Assembly (NCBI GenBank): GCA_045537455.1
Contig: JAZSPM010000205.1
Location: 1-64,000, forward strand
Length of the DNA stretch: 64,000 bases
Direction of reading: 5' to 3'
From: Ornithomonoglobus_A sp045537455
GTDB lineage: Bacteria > Bacillota > Clostridia > UBA1381
Position numbers and translations under genes: made by a program
Shown: positions 17,153-26,458 of the stretch, one piece after another
Layout: every line of letters begins with the position of its first letter
Position numbering within the stretch: position 1 is the first letter of the stretch
Notes under the pieces: generated by a model
Told to the model about the DNA's origin: nothing
What the model saw: only the letters and a program-made list of their open reading frames with translations
The model's database searches: none

Positions 17153-18349
17153 ATGTATAAAATGATTTTAGTTGATGATGAAACTCTTGCTTTAGAGCTT
17201 CTGTCAAAAATTATATCACAAAACAGTGACGGCTTTGAGCTTACAGCCACATTTGAACATCCCGAAGCTGCGATTGAATACATAAAAAACGAGCACGTTG
17301 ACGTTATAATATCAGATATATCAATGCCGGGAATGTCAGGGCTTGACTTTCTTGAATATATAGAAAACAACGCTCCGCATATCATATTTATCGTTCTTTC
17401 AGCATATAAGAATTTTGATTACGTTAAATTTGCAATGAGCCACAATGCGGCTGAATATCTGACAAAGCCAATCAACAAAGAAGAGCTTCGCAAGCTTATG
17501 CAAAAGATTAAATCAAATCTTGATAAACAGCTTGAGGATGTTGAATACAATAATACCGAGCTTATCTGCCATCAGGCATTGATTGATTATCTGTTAGACA
17601 GCAAGGCTTCGGGTGATGAATTTTCCAATATTTTAAATGATAACGGTATTAAGATAAGCCCTTCGTTACCTGCTGCAATAGTTCATGTAAAAGTAGAAAA
17701 CATTGATACATCAATCACTCAGTTTAACTACGGCTCTGACAGACTTCATACAGCTCTTATTCAGCTGTTTAATATGGATAAAACGCCTGTGCTTTCAATT
17801 AACAGCACCTTATCAGGCATGAATATTATATTTTTCTCGGTCGAAAATAACGATTTTGCGGACTACATAAGCAATAAGCTTGCTGTTTTCAGGACAAACT
17901 GCGAACAACTGCTGTCACTCAAAGTAGCTACACACACAACTGCAGTATTTAATAACCTTGAAGATGCAAAGAGCAGTATTCTAAAAATCCTTAATCTCAG
18001 CACATCATACATGAATGAAAACCCGAACAATGACCATATAAGCACTGTACTTAACTATATTCATGCAAATTACCAAAAGGATTTGTCACTGCCTGAGCTT
18101 GCAAATTATGTACATCTGACACCGTATCATTTCAGCAGGCTGTTTAAAAAGGTAACAGGTTCAACATTTGTCAGCTATATAAATGATTTTCGTATAAACA
18201 AAGCAAAGGAAATGCTGACGGATACAGCCTTGACCGTTACAGAAATAGGAAAAAAATCAGGATTTTCGAACATGAACAACTTTTACAGAACCTTCAAAAA
18301 ATCTACCGGCATGACGCCGCATGAATTCAGAAACAGAGACGGTGAGTAA
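17153..18349 (+). CDS. AraC-family response regulator (YesN-like)
   Basis: A 398-residue protein with an N-terminal receiver domain (1-125): acidic pocket DDE at 8-10, phospho-acceptor Asp55 in SDISMPG, and the conserved Lys in LTKP. A variable linker follows, then a C-terminal AraC/XylS helix-turn-helix pair (about 295-395; LPELANYVHLTPYHFSRLFKK, read as the first helices, and VTEIGKKSGFSNMNNFYRTFKK as the second). It is followed two bases later by its kinase gene. It is divergent from the transporter operon and most likely activates it through the repeats at 17021-17061. It may also control its own transcription. A TATAAT at 17126-17131 is a possible -10 for this gene. Confidence 0.92.
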   Translation: MYKMILVDDETLALELLSKIISQNSDGFELTATFEHPEAAIEYIKNEHVDVIISDISMPGMSGLDFLEYIENNAPHIIFIVLSAYKNFDYVKFAMSHNAAEYLTKPINKEELRKLMQKIKSNLDKQLEDVEYNNTELICHQALIDYLLDSKASGDEFSNILNDNGIKISPSLPAAIVHVKVENIDTSITQFNYGSDRLHTALIQLFNMDKTPVLSINSTLSGMNIIFFSVENNDFADYISNKLAVFRTNCEQLLSLKVATHTTAVFNNLEDAKSSILKILNLSTSYMNENPNNDHISTVLNYIHANYQKDLSLPELANYVHLTPYHFSRLFKKVTGSTFVSYINDFRINKAKEMLTDTALTVTEIGKKSGFSNMNNFYRTFKKSTGMTPHEFRNRDGE

Positions 18350-18351
18350 TT

Positions 18352-20019
18352 ATGAAAAAAACTTCTATGTGGGATATTATAAAAAAATATCACTGGGAAA
18401 GTGCGTTTTTTAAAAACTGCTTTAAATGGTTCAGCGTTATTTTGATATGTATTTTTGTAATAGGAATTATCCTTACGGTGTTTACTACCGTATCAACAAA
18501 TACCTCTGCAAAGCAGTCAAATGACCTGCACTATAACAATATCCACGAAAAAATTGAAGCATCATTTTCTTCGATTGATGAATTCAATTATTTACTTACA
18601 AATGATTATAATGTTTCAAAATATATTTTTTCAATGACATCAGACCAGAACGACCTTGCAATGACAGTAAAAAGTGTCACTTCGTTAATGAATTCTTTTA
18701 TATATTCAAATTCATATATGCATTCGGTATATCTGTATGTACCTCATTTTGATTATATAATATCCCCTTCCGGTTCTTCGGAATTTGATACATTTTTTGA
18801 TACCGGATGGTCTGACGACGGAAACGGTAATAATTCAGCAAGAATAATATCAAGAAATATAGACAGCACCGAATGTATTACCATGTGTACTCCGGTAATA
18901 ATAAACGGTCAGCCAACCGCTTATGCCATTTATAATATTAATTCAAAAAATTTCACTGAATATTTAATTAACGATTCATATTCGCATATACAGCTTACCG
19001 ATAATGACAATAATATAATATTTAACACAAAAAGCTCAGAAGAAATTCTTTCAGCAAAGCCTGAATATACTTCAATACTGCCGTATAATTTAATACTTCG
19101 TGTTAATTTTTCAGCTTCACACAGTCAGAAATTCCAATACAAGCTGGTATTTTTGTTCTGGATAATTTTTATATTTTTATTTATAATGGATATATTCGTA
19201 TCCTATAAGCTTTCAATAAACTATTTTTCACTTATCGTTGAAAATATTATGCAGTTCCAGACACCGTATTCCAAAGTAGAGGTATTTGACGACTATTTAA
19301 AAGAGTTTAATATAATGCTTCATAATCCTTCAAGAAAAACAGCTGAACAAAACGCAGAGCAGTTTTTGATTAATCAATACTCAAAGCTTCGCAGTATGCA
19401 GCTTATATCACTTCAGGAACAGATCAATCCGCATTTTGTATTTAATACACTGCATTTAATCTCATTGCTCAGCCTTGACGACGATGACAATTCACAGAAA
19501 ATTGCGGATATATCAGAAAAACTTTCAAATATATTGCATTACTCCATTGAAACAGATTCAAACATGGTAGGATTAGAGGACGAAATTTATTATCTTGACC
19601 AATATGTTGAAATTCAGAATATAAAATATAACAATAAATTCAAGTATGTAAAAGAGCTTGACAATAACGTTTCTGACTGTAAAATCATGAAATTTTCATT
19701 ACAGCCAATTATCGAAAACGCAATTACTCACGGTATTTTGAATACCCCTTCAAGAAAAGGCTCAATTTCCTTGAAAGTTCACAAAGAAGATAATATTTTG
19801 AAAATTAACATCTCAAATGACGGTGCACAAATCCCCGCTGACAGGCTTGCAGAACTTCAAAATACATTAGAACAATATACAGAATCAGTTAAAGACCATG
19901 TCGGAATGGTTAACGTAAACAACAGAATAAAGCTTATGTTCGGCGATGAATACGGTTGCCGTATTATCTCAACTCCTGAGCTTACAACTGTAACAATAAC
20001 AATGCCTTATATAATTTAA
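18352..20019 (+). CDS. Sensor histidine kinase (YesM-like)
   Basis: A 555-residue membrane kinase. One membrane segment lies near 25-47 and another near 265-285. The 215-residue extracytoplasmic loop between them is the probable sensor. The cytoplasmic part contains the His_kinase signature QEQINPHFVFNTL with phospho-acceptor His361, then the ATPase domain with an N-box around ENAITHGIL and a degenerate G-box. It pairs with the response regulator two bases upstream. YesM-type kinases near LplABC-type transporters usually respond to extracellular oligosaccharides or to the loaded binding protein, which I infer here. Confidence 0.92.
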   Translation: MKKTSMWDIIKKYHWESAFFKNCFKWFSVILICIFVIGIILTVFTTVSTNTSAKQSNDLHYNNIHEKIEASFSSIDEFNYLLTNDYNVSKYIFSMTSDQNDLAMTVKSVTSLMNSFIYSNSYMHSVYLYVPHFDYIISPSGSSEFDTFFDTGWSDDGNGNNSARIISRNIDSTECITMCTPVIINGQPTAYAIYNINSKNFTEYLINDSYSHIQLTDNDNNIIFNTKSSEEILSAKPEYTSILPYNLILRVNFSASHSQKFQYKLVFLFWIIFIFLFIMDIFVSYKLSINYFSLIVENIMQFQTPYSKVEVFDDYLKEFNIMLHNPSRKTAEQNAEQFLINQYSKLRSMQLISLQEQINPHFVFNTLHLISLLSLDDDDNSQKIADISEKLSNILHYSIETDSNMVGLEDEIYYLDQYVEIQNIKYNNKFKYVKELDNNVSDCKIMKFSLQPIIENAITHGILNTPSRKGSISLKVHKEDNILKINISNDGAQIPADRLAELQNTLEQYTESVKDHVGMVNVNNRIKLMFGDEYGCRIISTPELTTVTITMPYII

Positions 20020-20050
20020 AAAGCTTATGATATTAAATCATAAGCTTTTT
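20018..20050. terminator. Shared bidirectional terminator overlapping both stop codons
   Basis: A perfect fourteen-pair stem (AAAAAGCTTATGAT with ATCATAAGCTTTTT) around a five-base loop lies between the converging kinase and phosphodiesterase genes. It overlaps the end of the kinase stop codon and contains the stop of the minus-strand gene at 20038-20040. The A and T ends supply U tracts on both strands. Confidence 0.8.
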
Positions 20051-20550
20051 AATTCAAATTTTCCGTTTTCATATATCATATAGCTATGTCCCGTCCCCTC
20101 CTTAGGGATAGAAACAGAGCCCGGATTCAAATAAACAAACTCACCGCAGTCCTGAATTGCACTTAAATGAGTGTGTCCGTTCATAAGATAATCACCTTTT
20201 TTCAGCATCGGGGGATTCTGCGGATTATGATGATGACCGTGTGTTATATACAGCATTTTGTCATCAAGATACATTATTGCATAATCTGCAAGTATCGGAA
20301 ACTCCAGTACCATCTGATCAACCTCAGTATCACAGTTACCCCGAACACATAAAATTTCATTTTTTATACTGTTAAGTATTTCTATTACTTCTTTCGGATT
20401 ATATTCCTTAGGCAAATCGTTTCTTGGTCCATGATATAACAAATCACCAAGTAAAACTAATTTATCTGCCTTTTCTTCAATATATTTTTCTTTTAACGAT
20501 CTTGCATAGTAAGCAGAGCCGTGAATATCTGATGCAAAAAATATTTTCAT
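20038..20550 (-). CDS. YfcE/MJ0936-family phosphodiesterase
   Basis: A 170-residue calcineurin-like phosphodiesterase. I prefer the ATG at 20550 over the TTG at 20556 because GAGGAG then lies nine bases upstream. Metal-binding motifs of the YfcE family are present: SDIHGS (D and H), LLGDLLYHG, VRGNCD, THGHHH and NGHTHL. The family hydrolyses phosphodiesters in vitro; the physiological substrate is uncertain. It is the last gene of the dnaG operon. Confidence 0.88.
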   Translation of the reverse strand: MKIFFASDIHGSAYYARSLKEKYIEEKADKLVLLGDLLYHGPRNDLPKEYNPKEVIEILNSIKNEILCVRGNCDTEVDQMVLEFPILADYAIMYLDDKMLYITHGHHHNPQNPPMLKKGDYLMNGHTHLSAIQDCGEFVYLNPGSVSIPKEGTGHSYMIYENGKFELKSL

Positions 20551-20556
20551 AAACAA

Positions 20557-21255
20557 TCACTCCTCTATACAGTATGGGTCAAACTGCAAATAATCTCCCG
20601 CAATTAATCTATATTCTATGCCATCTACTTCAGCATTAACTGCATTTTTGTGTGACGCCGCATGAAGATGACCGTAAAAGCACTTTTTTACATTATATTG
20701 CTTCATCATTCTTATAAAATCATTTTCTTCAAGCTGCGGCGATATTGGTGGATAATGAGTAAATACATATATTTCATCACACTTTGAAGCGACTTTTAGA
20801 GACAGTTCAAGACGCAAAACCTCCCGGTCATATATCTTCCTGTCTTCGTCATCAAAGCTCTCCCATAAAGGATTAAGCCACCCTCTTGTTCCACACAAGC
20901 CTATGCCGTTATATTCAAAAAAATTATTTTGCAAAAAATCTATGTTTTTAAAATTATGTTCAGCAACAAAGCTTTTCATTTTGTTCATGGTGCTCCACCA
21001 ATAATCATGATTACCCTTTAATAAAAGCTTTCTGCCGTTTAATCGGTCAAGAAAATCAAAGTCCTTTTCACTCTGTTCAAGATATGTTGCCCACGAAAAA
21101 TCGCCCGGCAAAACAACAGTATCGTCGGGTTTTATTTTTCTTTGCCAGTTATATTCAAGTCGTTCAACATATCCCGCCCATGCCTTGCCGAAAATATCCA
21201 TAGGCTTATCTATTCCGAGCGGAAGATGCAAGTCGGCAATAGTATAAAGCGCCAT
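20557..21255 (-). CDS. Metallophosphoesterase
   Basis: A 232-residue calcineurin-like enzyme with ADLHL (D-x-H), LPGDFSW, KGNHDYWW, FTHYPP and YGHLHAAS, the full set of dinuclear metal ligands. The substrate is unknown. It lies two bases after the flavoprotein gene and just ahead of a second phosphoesterase, so the two are probably co-expressed. The two proteins are not close paralogues. Confidence 0.88.
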   Translation of the reverse strand: MALYTIADLHLPLGIDKPMDIFGKAWAGYVERLEYNWQRKIKPDDTVVLPGDFSWATYLEQSEKDFDFLDRLNGRKLLLKGNHDYWWSTMNKMKSFVAEHNFKNIDFLQNNFFEYNGIGLCGTRGWLNPLWESFDDEDRKIYDREVLRLELSLKVASKCDEIYVFTHYPPISPQLEENDFIRMMKQYNVKKCFYGHLHAASHKNAVNAEVDGIEYRLIAGDYLQFDPYCIEE

Positions 21256-21257
21256 GC

Positions 21258-22292
21258 TTATTCCCTTTCATTTATAAATTTTTCTGTATATTTTATCAGG
21301 CTTAATTTTTCATCATCGCTCATTTTGAATTTTATTAAAAACGGTTTATCAAAAACCTTCATTCTGATACTTTTTAAATATCTTTCAATAAGATAAACGC
21401 CTTCACCGCTCCAGCCGCACGAACCGAAAATCATACACGGCTTATAGTTATTATTTATCATATCAATTCCGGTCAGGACATCCCATACTGCTATTGAAGC
21501 ATTTCTGTTTACAGTATTCGTTCCAACCGCAAAGCACGAGCATTGATTAATTAATTTTATAATTCTGTCCCTGTCTGTTTCGTCAGCATCAAGGCATTTA
21601 ACTTCTATGCCATTACTTTTAAATACTGAGCATATCACATCTGCCATTTCCGCAGTAAAGCCATAACGAGACGAATATAATACAACAGCAAACTCCTCTG
21701 CATTTTCTTCGATACCGTATTTATAAAGCTGTGCATTTACATCTGATATTTCAAACTCACCGGACGGCATAATTTTTTCTATATCAAGTCCTGATAGTCT
21801 TTGCGAAGCTGTTTTTGCATATTCCTTAAACGGTTTTATTACATTTTCAAAATATTCTTCATTATCAGAGAAAATTCCACCGCTAAACAGAAGCTTTTCT
21901 TTTTCATAATACGAAGCCATAGAGTCTGTCCACGGAAGATTAGGTAAAATATAAAACTTTAAAATCTCCTCGTTACCTAAATCAAGAACAGATGCATCCT
22001 TCGCTATCATATAATCAAATTCATGATTTAACTGCTCTGTCAGATTTTTTATTCCGGCAGCAGAAGCTATTACTTTTACATTCGGATATGCTTTTAATAA
22101 CAGCTCCAAAGACCCTGTATTATGCGGCATTGTATGATTCAAAATTATGTAGTCAAGCTCTTTTTCAGAAATATGAGATTTTATATCCTCCAAATGCTTT
22201 TGTGCATTTACTGTTGAAACACACTCTATAACAGCCGTTTTATCCCCTATAATCAAATAAGAGCTATCGTCTTTTATACTTATATTATACAT
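21258..22292 (-). CDS. Flavodiiron-like protein lacking the di-iron ligands
   Basis: A 344-residue protein with the layout of A-type flavoproteins (FprA): a metallo-beta-lactamase-like domain (about 1-195) and a C-terminal flavodoxin domain (about 200-344; YSSRYGFTAEMA as the FMN phosphate loop, GTNTVNRNAS). The usual metal-binding block NHxExDH reads NHTMPHN (52-58), so only the first His is kept. The block normally LHWPDS reads LPWTDS (119-124), LFSxDxF reads LFSGGIF, and PSHG reads PSGE. All of the expected iron ligands except the first His are thus absent. It probably keeps FMN chemistry but cannot reduce oxygen or NO at a di-iron site. The physiological role is unknown. No strong ribosome site is visible. 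Confidence 0.8.
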   Translation of the reverse strand: MYNISIKDDSSYLIIGDKTAVIECVSTVNAQKHLEDIKSHISEKELDYIILNHTMPHNTGSLELLLKAYPNVKVIASAAGIKNLTEQLNHEFDYMIAKDASVLDLGNEEILKFYILPNLPWTDSMASYYEKEKLLFSGGIFSDNEEYFENVIKPFKEYAKTASQRLSGLDIEKIMPSGEFEISDVNAQLYKYGIEENAEEFAVVLYSSRYGFTAEMADVICSVFKSNGIEVKCLDADETDRDRIIKLINQCSCFAVGTNTVNRNASIAVWDVLTGIDMINNNYKPCMIFGSCGWSGEGVYLIERYLKSIRMKVFDKPFLIKFKMSDDEKLSLIKYTEKFINERE

Positions 22293-22296
22293 AGCT

Positions 22297-23259
22297 TTAT
22301 TTGCAGGTAATTGATACCCAATCCTTTCTTTGCTTTATATCAACAATTTCAAAGCCGTTTTCCTCAAGAACAGCCTTAACATCATCAACTCTGTCCTCAA
22401 TAATTCCTGATGTTATGAAAACTCCGCCTTCTTTCATATATTCGCGTGCTTTAGGAGTAAGTCCTATTATAACATCAGCCACAATATTTGCCGCAACCAC
22501 ATCATATTTACCGCTGATTTTATTCTGCAGCTCAGTGTCTGTCAGAATGTTTCCTGCATAAACATGATATTTTGATTTATCTACACCGTTTCTTTCTGCA
22601 TTGCTGTACGCAATATCAACTGCATTCGGGTCAATGTCAACAGCAGTAGCCTCCGATGCACCTAAAAGAAGTGAAATAATCGAAAGAATTCCGCTTCCAC
22701 ATCCTAAATCAAGCATAGTTGAACCGTTTTCAATATATTTTTCAAGATTTTCAATACATAGCTGAGTTGTATAATGAGAGCCTGTCCCGAATGTCATACC
22801 CGGATTTATATTAAATACAATCCTGTCAGTTTCTTCCGTAAGCTCCTCCCACTCAGGCTTTATCAAAATCCTTTCACCAATTTCCATTGGATGAAAATAC
22901 TTTTTCCAGTTATTTGCCCAATCTTCTTCATTAAGTGTTGAGCTTTCAATTTCAAGTCTGCCAAATTCATTATTATCATCAAGCTCTTTCAGTTCTGCAA
23001 GTGTGCCTTTGATTGCTGTAAGCATCTCATAGCCTGAAGGATTATCACTTACATAAACTGTAACCTTTGTTTCGCCTTCTTTTTGTTTTATAAGCTCATC
23101 GTCAACATAGTCCCAATACTGCTTATTATTTTCTAAAAAATCCTTAAAATCCTGCTCGTCCTCTATTTCAATACCTGTAACACCCAAAGCATACAATCTG
23201 CCACTTATAGGCTCTATGCCCTCAGATGTTGTATATATCGACGCTTTTATCCAATCCAT
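22297..23259 (-). CDS. prmA: Ribosomal protein L11 methyltransferase
   Basis: A 320-residue class-I methyltransferase. The N-terminal substrate-recognition domain (about 1-110) is followed by the SAM domain with NPGMTFGTGSHYTT, the LDLGCGSGILSI glycine loop (motif I) and VVAANIVADVI (motif IV). These are hallmarks of PrmA, which trimethylates L11. It lies 15 bases after rpoD, an association often seen in Clostridia. Confidence 0.95.
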   Translation of the reverse strand: MDWIKASIYTTSEGIEPISGRLYALGVTGIEIEDEQDFKDFLENNKQYWDYVDDELIKQKEGETKVTVYVSDNPSGYEMLTAIKGTLAELKELDDNNEFGRLEIESSTLNEEDWANNWKKYFHPMEIGERILIKPEWEELTEETDRIVFNINPGMTFGTGSHYTTQLCIENLEKYIENGSTMLDLGCGSGILSIISLLLGASEATAVDIDPNAVDIAYSNAERNGVDKSKYHVYAGNILTDTELQNKISGKYDVVAANIVADVIIGLTPKAREYMKEGGVFITSGIIEDRVDDVKAVLEENGFEIVDIKQRKDWVSITCK

Positions 23260-23274
23260 TTTATCTCCTCCAAA

Positions 23275-24411
23275 TTAATTGTCAAGGAAATCCTTTAATT
23301 TCTTACTACGTGAAGGGTGTCTGAGCTTTCTTAATGCTTTTGCTTCAATCTGTCTTATTCTCTCACGCGTAACATCAAACTCTTTACCGACTTCCTCAAG
23401 GGTTCTCTGACGTCCGTCATCAAGTCCGAATCTTAATTTAAGAACCTTTGCTTCTCTCGGTGTAAGAGTCTTTAGTACGTCACCAAGCTGTTCTTTAAGC
23501 AACACAAAGCTTGCCGCCTCTGACGGAGCAGGTGCATCATCATCAGGAATGAAATCTCCCAAATGGCTGTCCTCTTCCTCACCGATAGGCGTTTCAAGCG
23601 AAACAGGCTCCTGAGAAATCTTTGATATTTCACGAACCTTATCTATTGACATATTCAAGCCCTTTGCAAGCTCCTCAGGGGTTGGCTCACGACCAAGCTC
23701 CTGAACAAGCTGTCTTGATACACGAACTAATTTGTTTATTGTTTCTACCATATGCACAGGGATTCTTATAGTTCTTGCCTGATCTGCAATAGCTCTTGTT
23801 ATAGCCTGTCTTATCCACCATGTAGCATATGTTGAAAATTTATATCCCTTTGTATAATCAAATTTATCAACAGCTCTTATTAGACCGAGATTACCCTCCT
23901 GTATAAGGTCAAGGAACATCATACCACGTCCTACGTATCTTTTTGCGATGGAAACAACAAGTCTTAAATTTGCCTCTGCAAGACGTTTTTTAGCCTGCTC
24001 ATCGCCCTCAGACATTTTACGTGCAAGCTCTGTTTCTTCATCGGCACTAAGCAAATCAACCTTACCGATTTCTTTAAGATACATTTTTACATGGTCGTCA
24101 ATATTTATTCCGTCAGGAACCGATAAATCTTCAAGCTCTTCCTTAGAAATGACCTCAACATCATTCATCGCTTCAAGCTCTTTATCAATATCTTCTTCTG
24201 CAAGCTCAACCTTTTCCTGCTCAAGAAGGTCATAAAAAGCCTCAATTTCTTCAGGGCTTATATCAAGCTCTGTAAAGGTTGATACTACTTCTTTAAAGCT
24301 AAGTACACCTTTTTTCTTACCCTTTTCAAGAAGCTCTTTTTTTACTTTTTCTTTCTTTGCTTCAATTTCAGGATCTATTACCTGTTCTTCTACATTTTCT
24401 ATATTATCCAT
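23275..24411 (-). CDS. rpoD: RNA polymerase primary sigma factor
   Basis: A 378-residue sigma-70 factor. Region 1.1 is short and acidic. Region 1.2 contains DDHVKMYLKEIGKVDLL. Region 2 contains GNLGLIRAVDKFDYTKGYKF, then STYATWWIRQAITRAIADQ for -10 recognition. Region 4 carries VTRERIRQIEAKALRKLR for -35 recognition. The gene follows dnaG by three bases, the conserved dnaG-rpoD pairing. The consensus TTGACA/TATAAT promoters elsewhere in the window are its expected targets. Confidence 0.97.
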   Translation of the reverse strand: MDNIENVEEQVIDPEIEAKKEKVKKELLEKGKKKGVLSFKEVVSTFTELDISPEEIEAFYDLLEQEKVELAEEDIDKELEAMNDVEVISKEELEDLSVPDGINIDDHVKMYLKEIGKVDLLSADEETELARKMSEGDEQAKKRLAEANLRLVVSIAKRYVGRGMMFLDLIQEGNLGLIRAVDKFDYTKGYKFSTYATWWIRQAITRAIADQARTIRIPVHMVETINKLVRVSRQLVQELGREPTPEELAKGLNMSIDKVREISKISQEPVSLETPIGEEEDSHLGDFIPDDDAPAPSEAASFVLLKEQLGDVLKTLTPREAKVLKLRFGLDDGRQRTLEEVGKEFDVTRERIRQIEAKALRKLRHPSRSKKLKDFLDN

Positions 24412-24414
24412 ATC

Positions 24415-26223
24415 TTATTCCTCCCACTTATTTCTCTCACTAATGATCTGTTCTTTTTCTTTCATATATTCAGAAAGCTTTATAAAGTCCTTTTCGCTTG
24501 ATATTTTCGCCTGCAGATGCTCCAGCTTTACATTATACAGAAGCTCATGCACGGTTTTTTCATCACCGTCATAAATTTCCATATTATAAAAAACTGACGA
24601 AGCCTCGTTTTCGAGACGTGTATCACCCGAAAATTCATTTAATATTATTGCCTCATCCGGTGTTGAACCATTTTCATAACACTCATACAAAGCCTTTGCA
24701 AGACGCCTGTGTATAGGTGTTGAAAAATCAGAATATTTTAATTCATCACTGACTGTTTTATATAGCTTTTTTGAAGAAGCAATCAGTGACAGAAGTCGTT
24801 TTTCCGCTTCAAGTAATGTTCTTGAAACCGGTTTTACATCTCCCTGTGTGTCTTCATCCTTTTTAGTTTTATTAAAATCACGGTTGAGATTCAGCCATTT
24901 ATTATCCTTTTTTTCAATTTTACTTTTGCAGGTGCTGTATATTGCATCCTTTGATATTCCCGTTTCGTCTGCTATTTTTTTGACATACGCATCCATCTCT
25001 ACAGGATTTGTCAAAGTATTCAATACATCCGCCGCTTCGGACACAAACTGAATTTTACTGTCAGTATCTGTAATGTCGTACTTACTCTTTATTACGGATA
25101 TTCTGAATTCCGTTGCAGGAAGTGCATTTTTTACAGCATCCCTGAACGCCGCCGCTCCGTTTTTGAGTATGTATTCATCAGGATCTTTTGCACCCTTCAG
25201 CCGCATTACTCTTGCTCTGCCACCGATTGAATTTATTATTTCAGTTGCTCTTACAGCCGCTTTTTTTCCGGCTTCATCCATATCATAACAAATAATTATT
25301 TCATTCGCATAACGCATCATAAGCTTTGCCTGATTCTCTGTTATCGCAGTTCCCAAAGTTGCGACAATGTTTGTTATTCCTGCCTGATACGTAGAGATAA
25401 CATCCATATACCCCTCACAGAGAATAAGCTCTGTGCTTTTTGCATTCTTTGCTATGTTTAAGGAAAAGAGATTTCTTCCCTTATCAAACGCAGGTGTTTC
25501 GGACGAGTTAAGGTATTTGGGAATATTAAATCCGTTTATATCCTTTTGATTGTGCATAACACGTCCGCCAAAGCCTATAACATTTCCTCTTACATCTATT
25601 ATAGGGAACATCACACGGTTACGGAACTTGTCCATAATCTTACCTTCACGTTCTATCGCAAGACTTGCTTCTATCATCTGTGATTCTGTATATCCCTTAC
25701 TTTTAAGATAGTCAACAAGGTCTGTTTTCTTCTGTGAGTACGGTGCAAAGCCCAAACCATATGCCGTTACAGTCTTCCATGTTATACGTCTGTTTTTAAA
25801 GTATTCTCTTGCAGGTGCACCGAGCTGTTCGTCTTTTAGCTTATCGTAGAAAAATCTTGCTGAAAGCTTGTTCATTTCATAAATTTGCTTTTTCTTCTCA
25901 CTGTTTTTATCATCATATCCTTTATTTTCAGGAAGTGCAATCCCTGCACGCTCTGCAAGAATCTCAATAGCATCAGCGTACGGTATGTTTTCCGTTCTCA
26001 TAACAAACTGAACAAGATTACCGCTTGCACCGCAGCCAAAGCAGTGAAAAAGCTGTTTTTCTCTGTTTACATGAAACGAAGGTGTTTTTTCATTATGGAA
26101 CGGGCATAGTCCCATATAATCTCTGCCTGCTTTTTTTAGTGTTGTATGCTGCGATACAAAATCTATTATATCGTTTTCTGCACATATTTCTGCAAACAAA
26201 TCATCAGGTATCCATTTGGGCAC
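24415..26223 (-). CDS. dnaG: DNA primase
   Basis: I chose the GTG at 26223, giving 602 residues that begin MPKWIPDDLFAEI. A perfect AAGGAGG lies eight bases upstream and the family usually starts there; the frame stays open to 26280 but those residues are not primase-like. The CHC2 zinc finger is seen as CPFHNEKTPSF with HCFGCGASG. The Toprim core has LCEGYMDVI and CYDMDEAGKKAA. A C-terminal helicase-interaction domain follows. It synthesises RNA primers for replication. It is the first gene of a six-gene operon that runs to 20038. Confidence 0.96.
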   Translation of the reverse strand: MPKWIPDDLFAEICAENDIIDFVSQHTTLKKAGRDYMGLCPFHNEKTPSFHVNREKQLFHCFGCGASGNLVQFVMRTENIPYADAIEILAERAGIALPENKGYDDKNSEKKKQIYEMNKLSARFFYDKLKDEQLGAPAREYFKNRRITWKTVTAYGLGFAPYSQKKTDLVDYLKSKGYTESQMIEASLAIEREGKIMDKFRNRVMFPIIDVRGNVIGFGGRVMHNQKDINGFNIPKYLNSSETPAFDKGRNLFSLNIAKNAKSTELILCEGYMDVISTYQAGITNIVATLGTAITENQAKLMMRYANEIIICYDMDEAGKKAAVRATEIINSIGGRARVMRLKGAKDPDEYILKNGAAAFRDAVKNALPATEFRISVIKSKYDITDTDSKIQFVSEAADVLNTLTNPVEMDAYVKKIADETGISKDAIYSTCKSKIEKKDNKWLNLNRDFNKTKKDEDTQGDVKPVSRTLLEAEKRLLSLIASSKKLYKTVSDELKYSDFSTPIHRRLAKALYECYENGSTPDEAIILNEFSGDTRLENEASSVFYNMEIYDGDEKTVHELLYNVKLEHLQAKISSEKDFIKLSEYMKEKEQIISERNKWEE

Positions 26224-26458
26224 TGCACATTCCTCCTTCTTTCTATTATCAGCTTTTATTTCCTTATTTATACTATACACAAAATTTGTTCTTTTTTATA
26301 TTACGCCAAGTCACTTCAAAAAACCTTTATTTTTTTTAATTTTTTTCAATTATCATTCAAATTTTACATAAAAGTTCTTTTTGAGATTTATTTTTTGCAA
26401 AAAATGCAGCTGAATAATCAACTGCATTTAGAATTCATCTGTTTTTATATTTACTTTT
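26224..26458. other. Intergenic region upstream of dnaG
   Basis: This stretch holds the dnaG ribosome site (26232-26238), AT-rich sequence with no convincing promoter pair that I could find, and the terminator of the MFS gene at 26395-26429. Confidence 0.5.
26395..26429 (-). terminator. Terminator of the rnr-MFS operon
   Basis: On the minus strand AATGCAG..TGA pairs with TCA..CTGCATT around a TTAT loop. An interrupted T run follows (TTTTTTGC). It lies 30 bases after the MFS stop codon. Confidence 0.65.

Noticed and set aside
26224..26280. Extended dnaG start giving 19 extra residues
   Set aside because: These residues (MYSINKEIKADN) do not look like primase, and the GTG at 26223 has a perfect AAGGAGG eight bases upstream and gives the usual family N-terminus.
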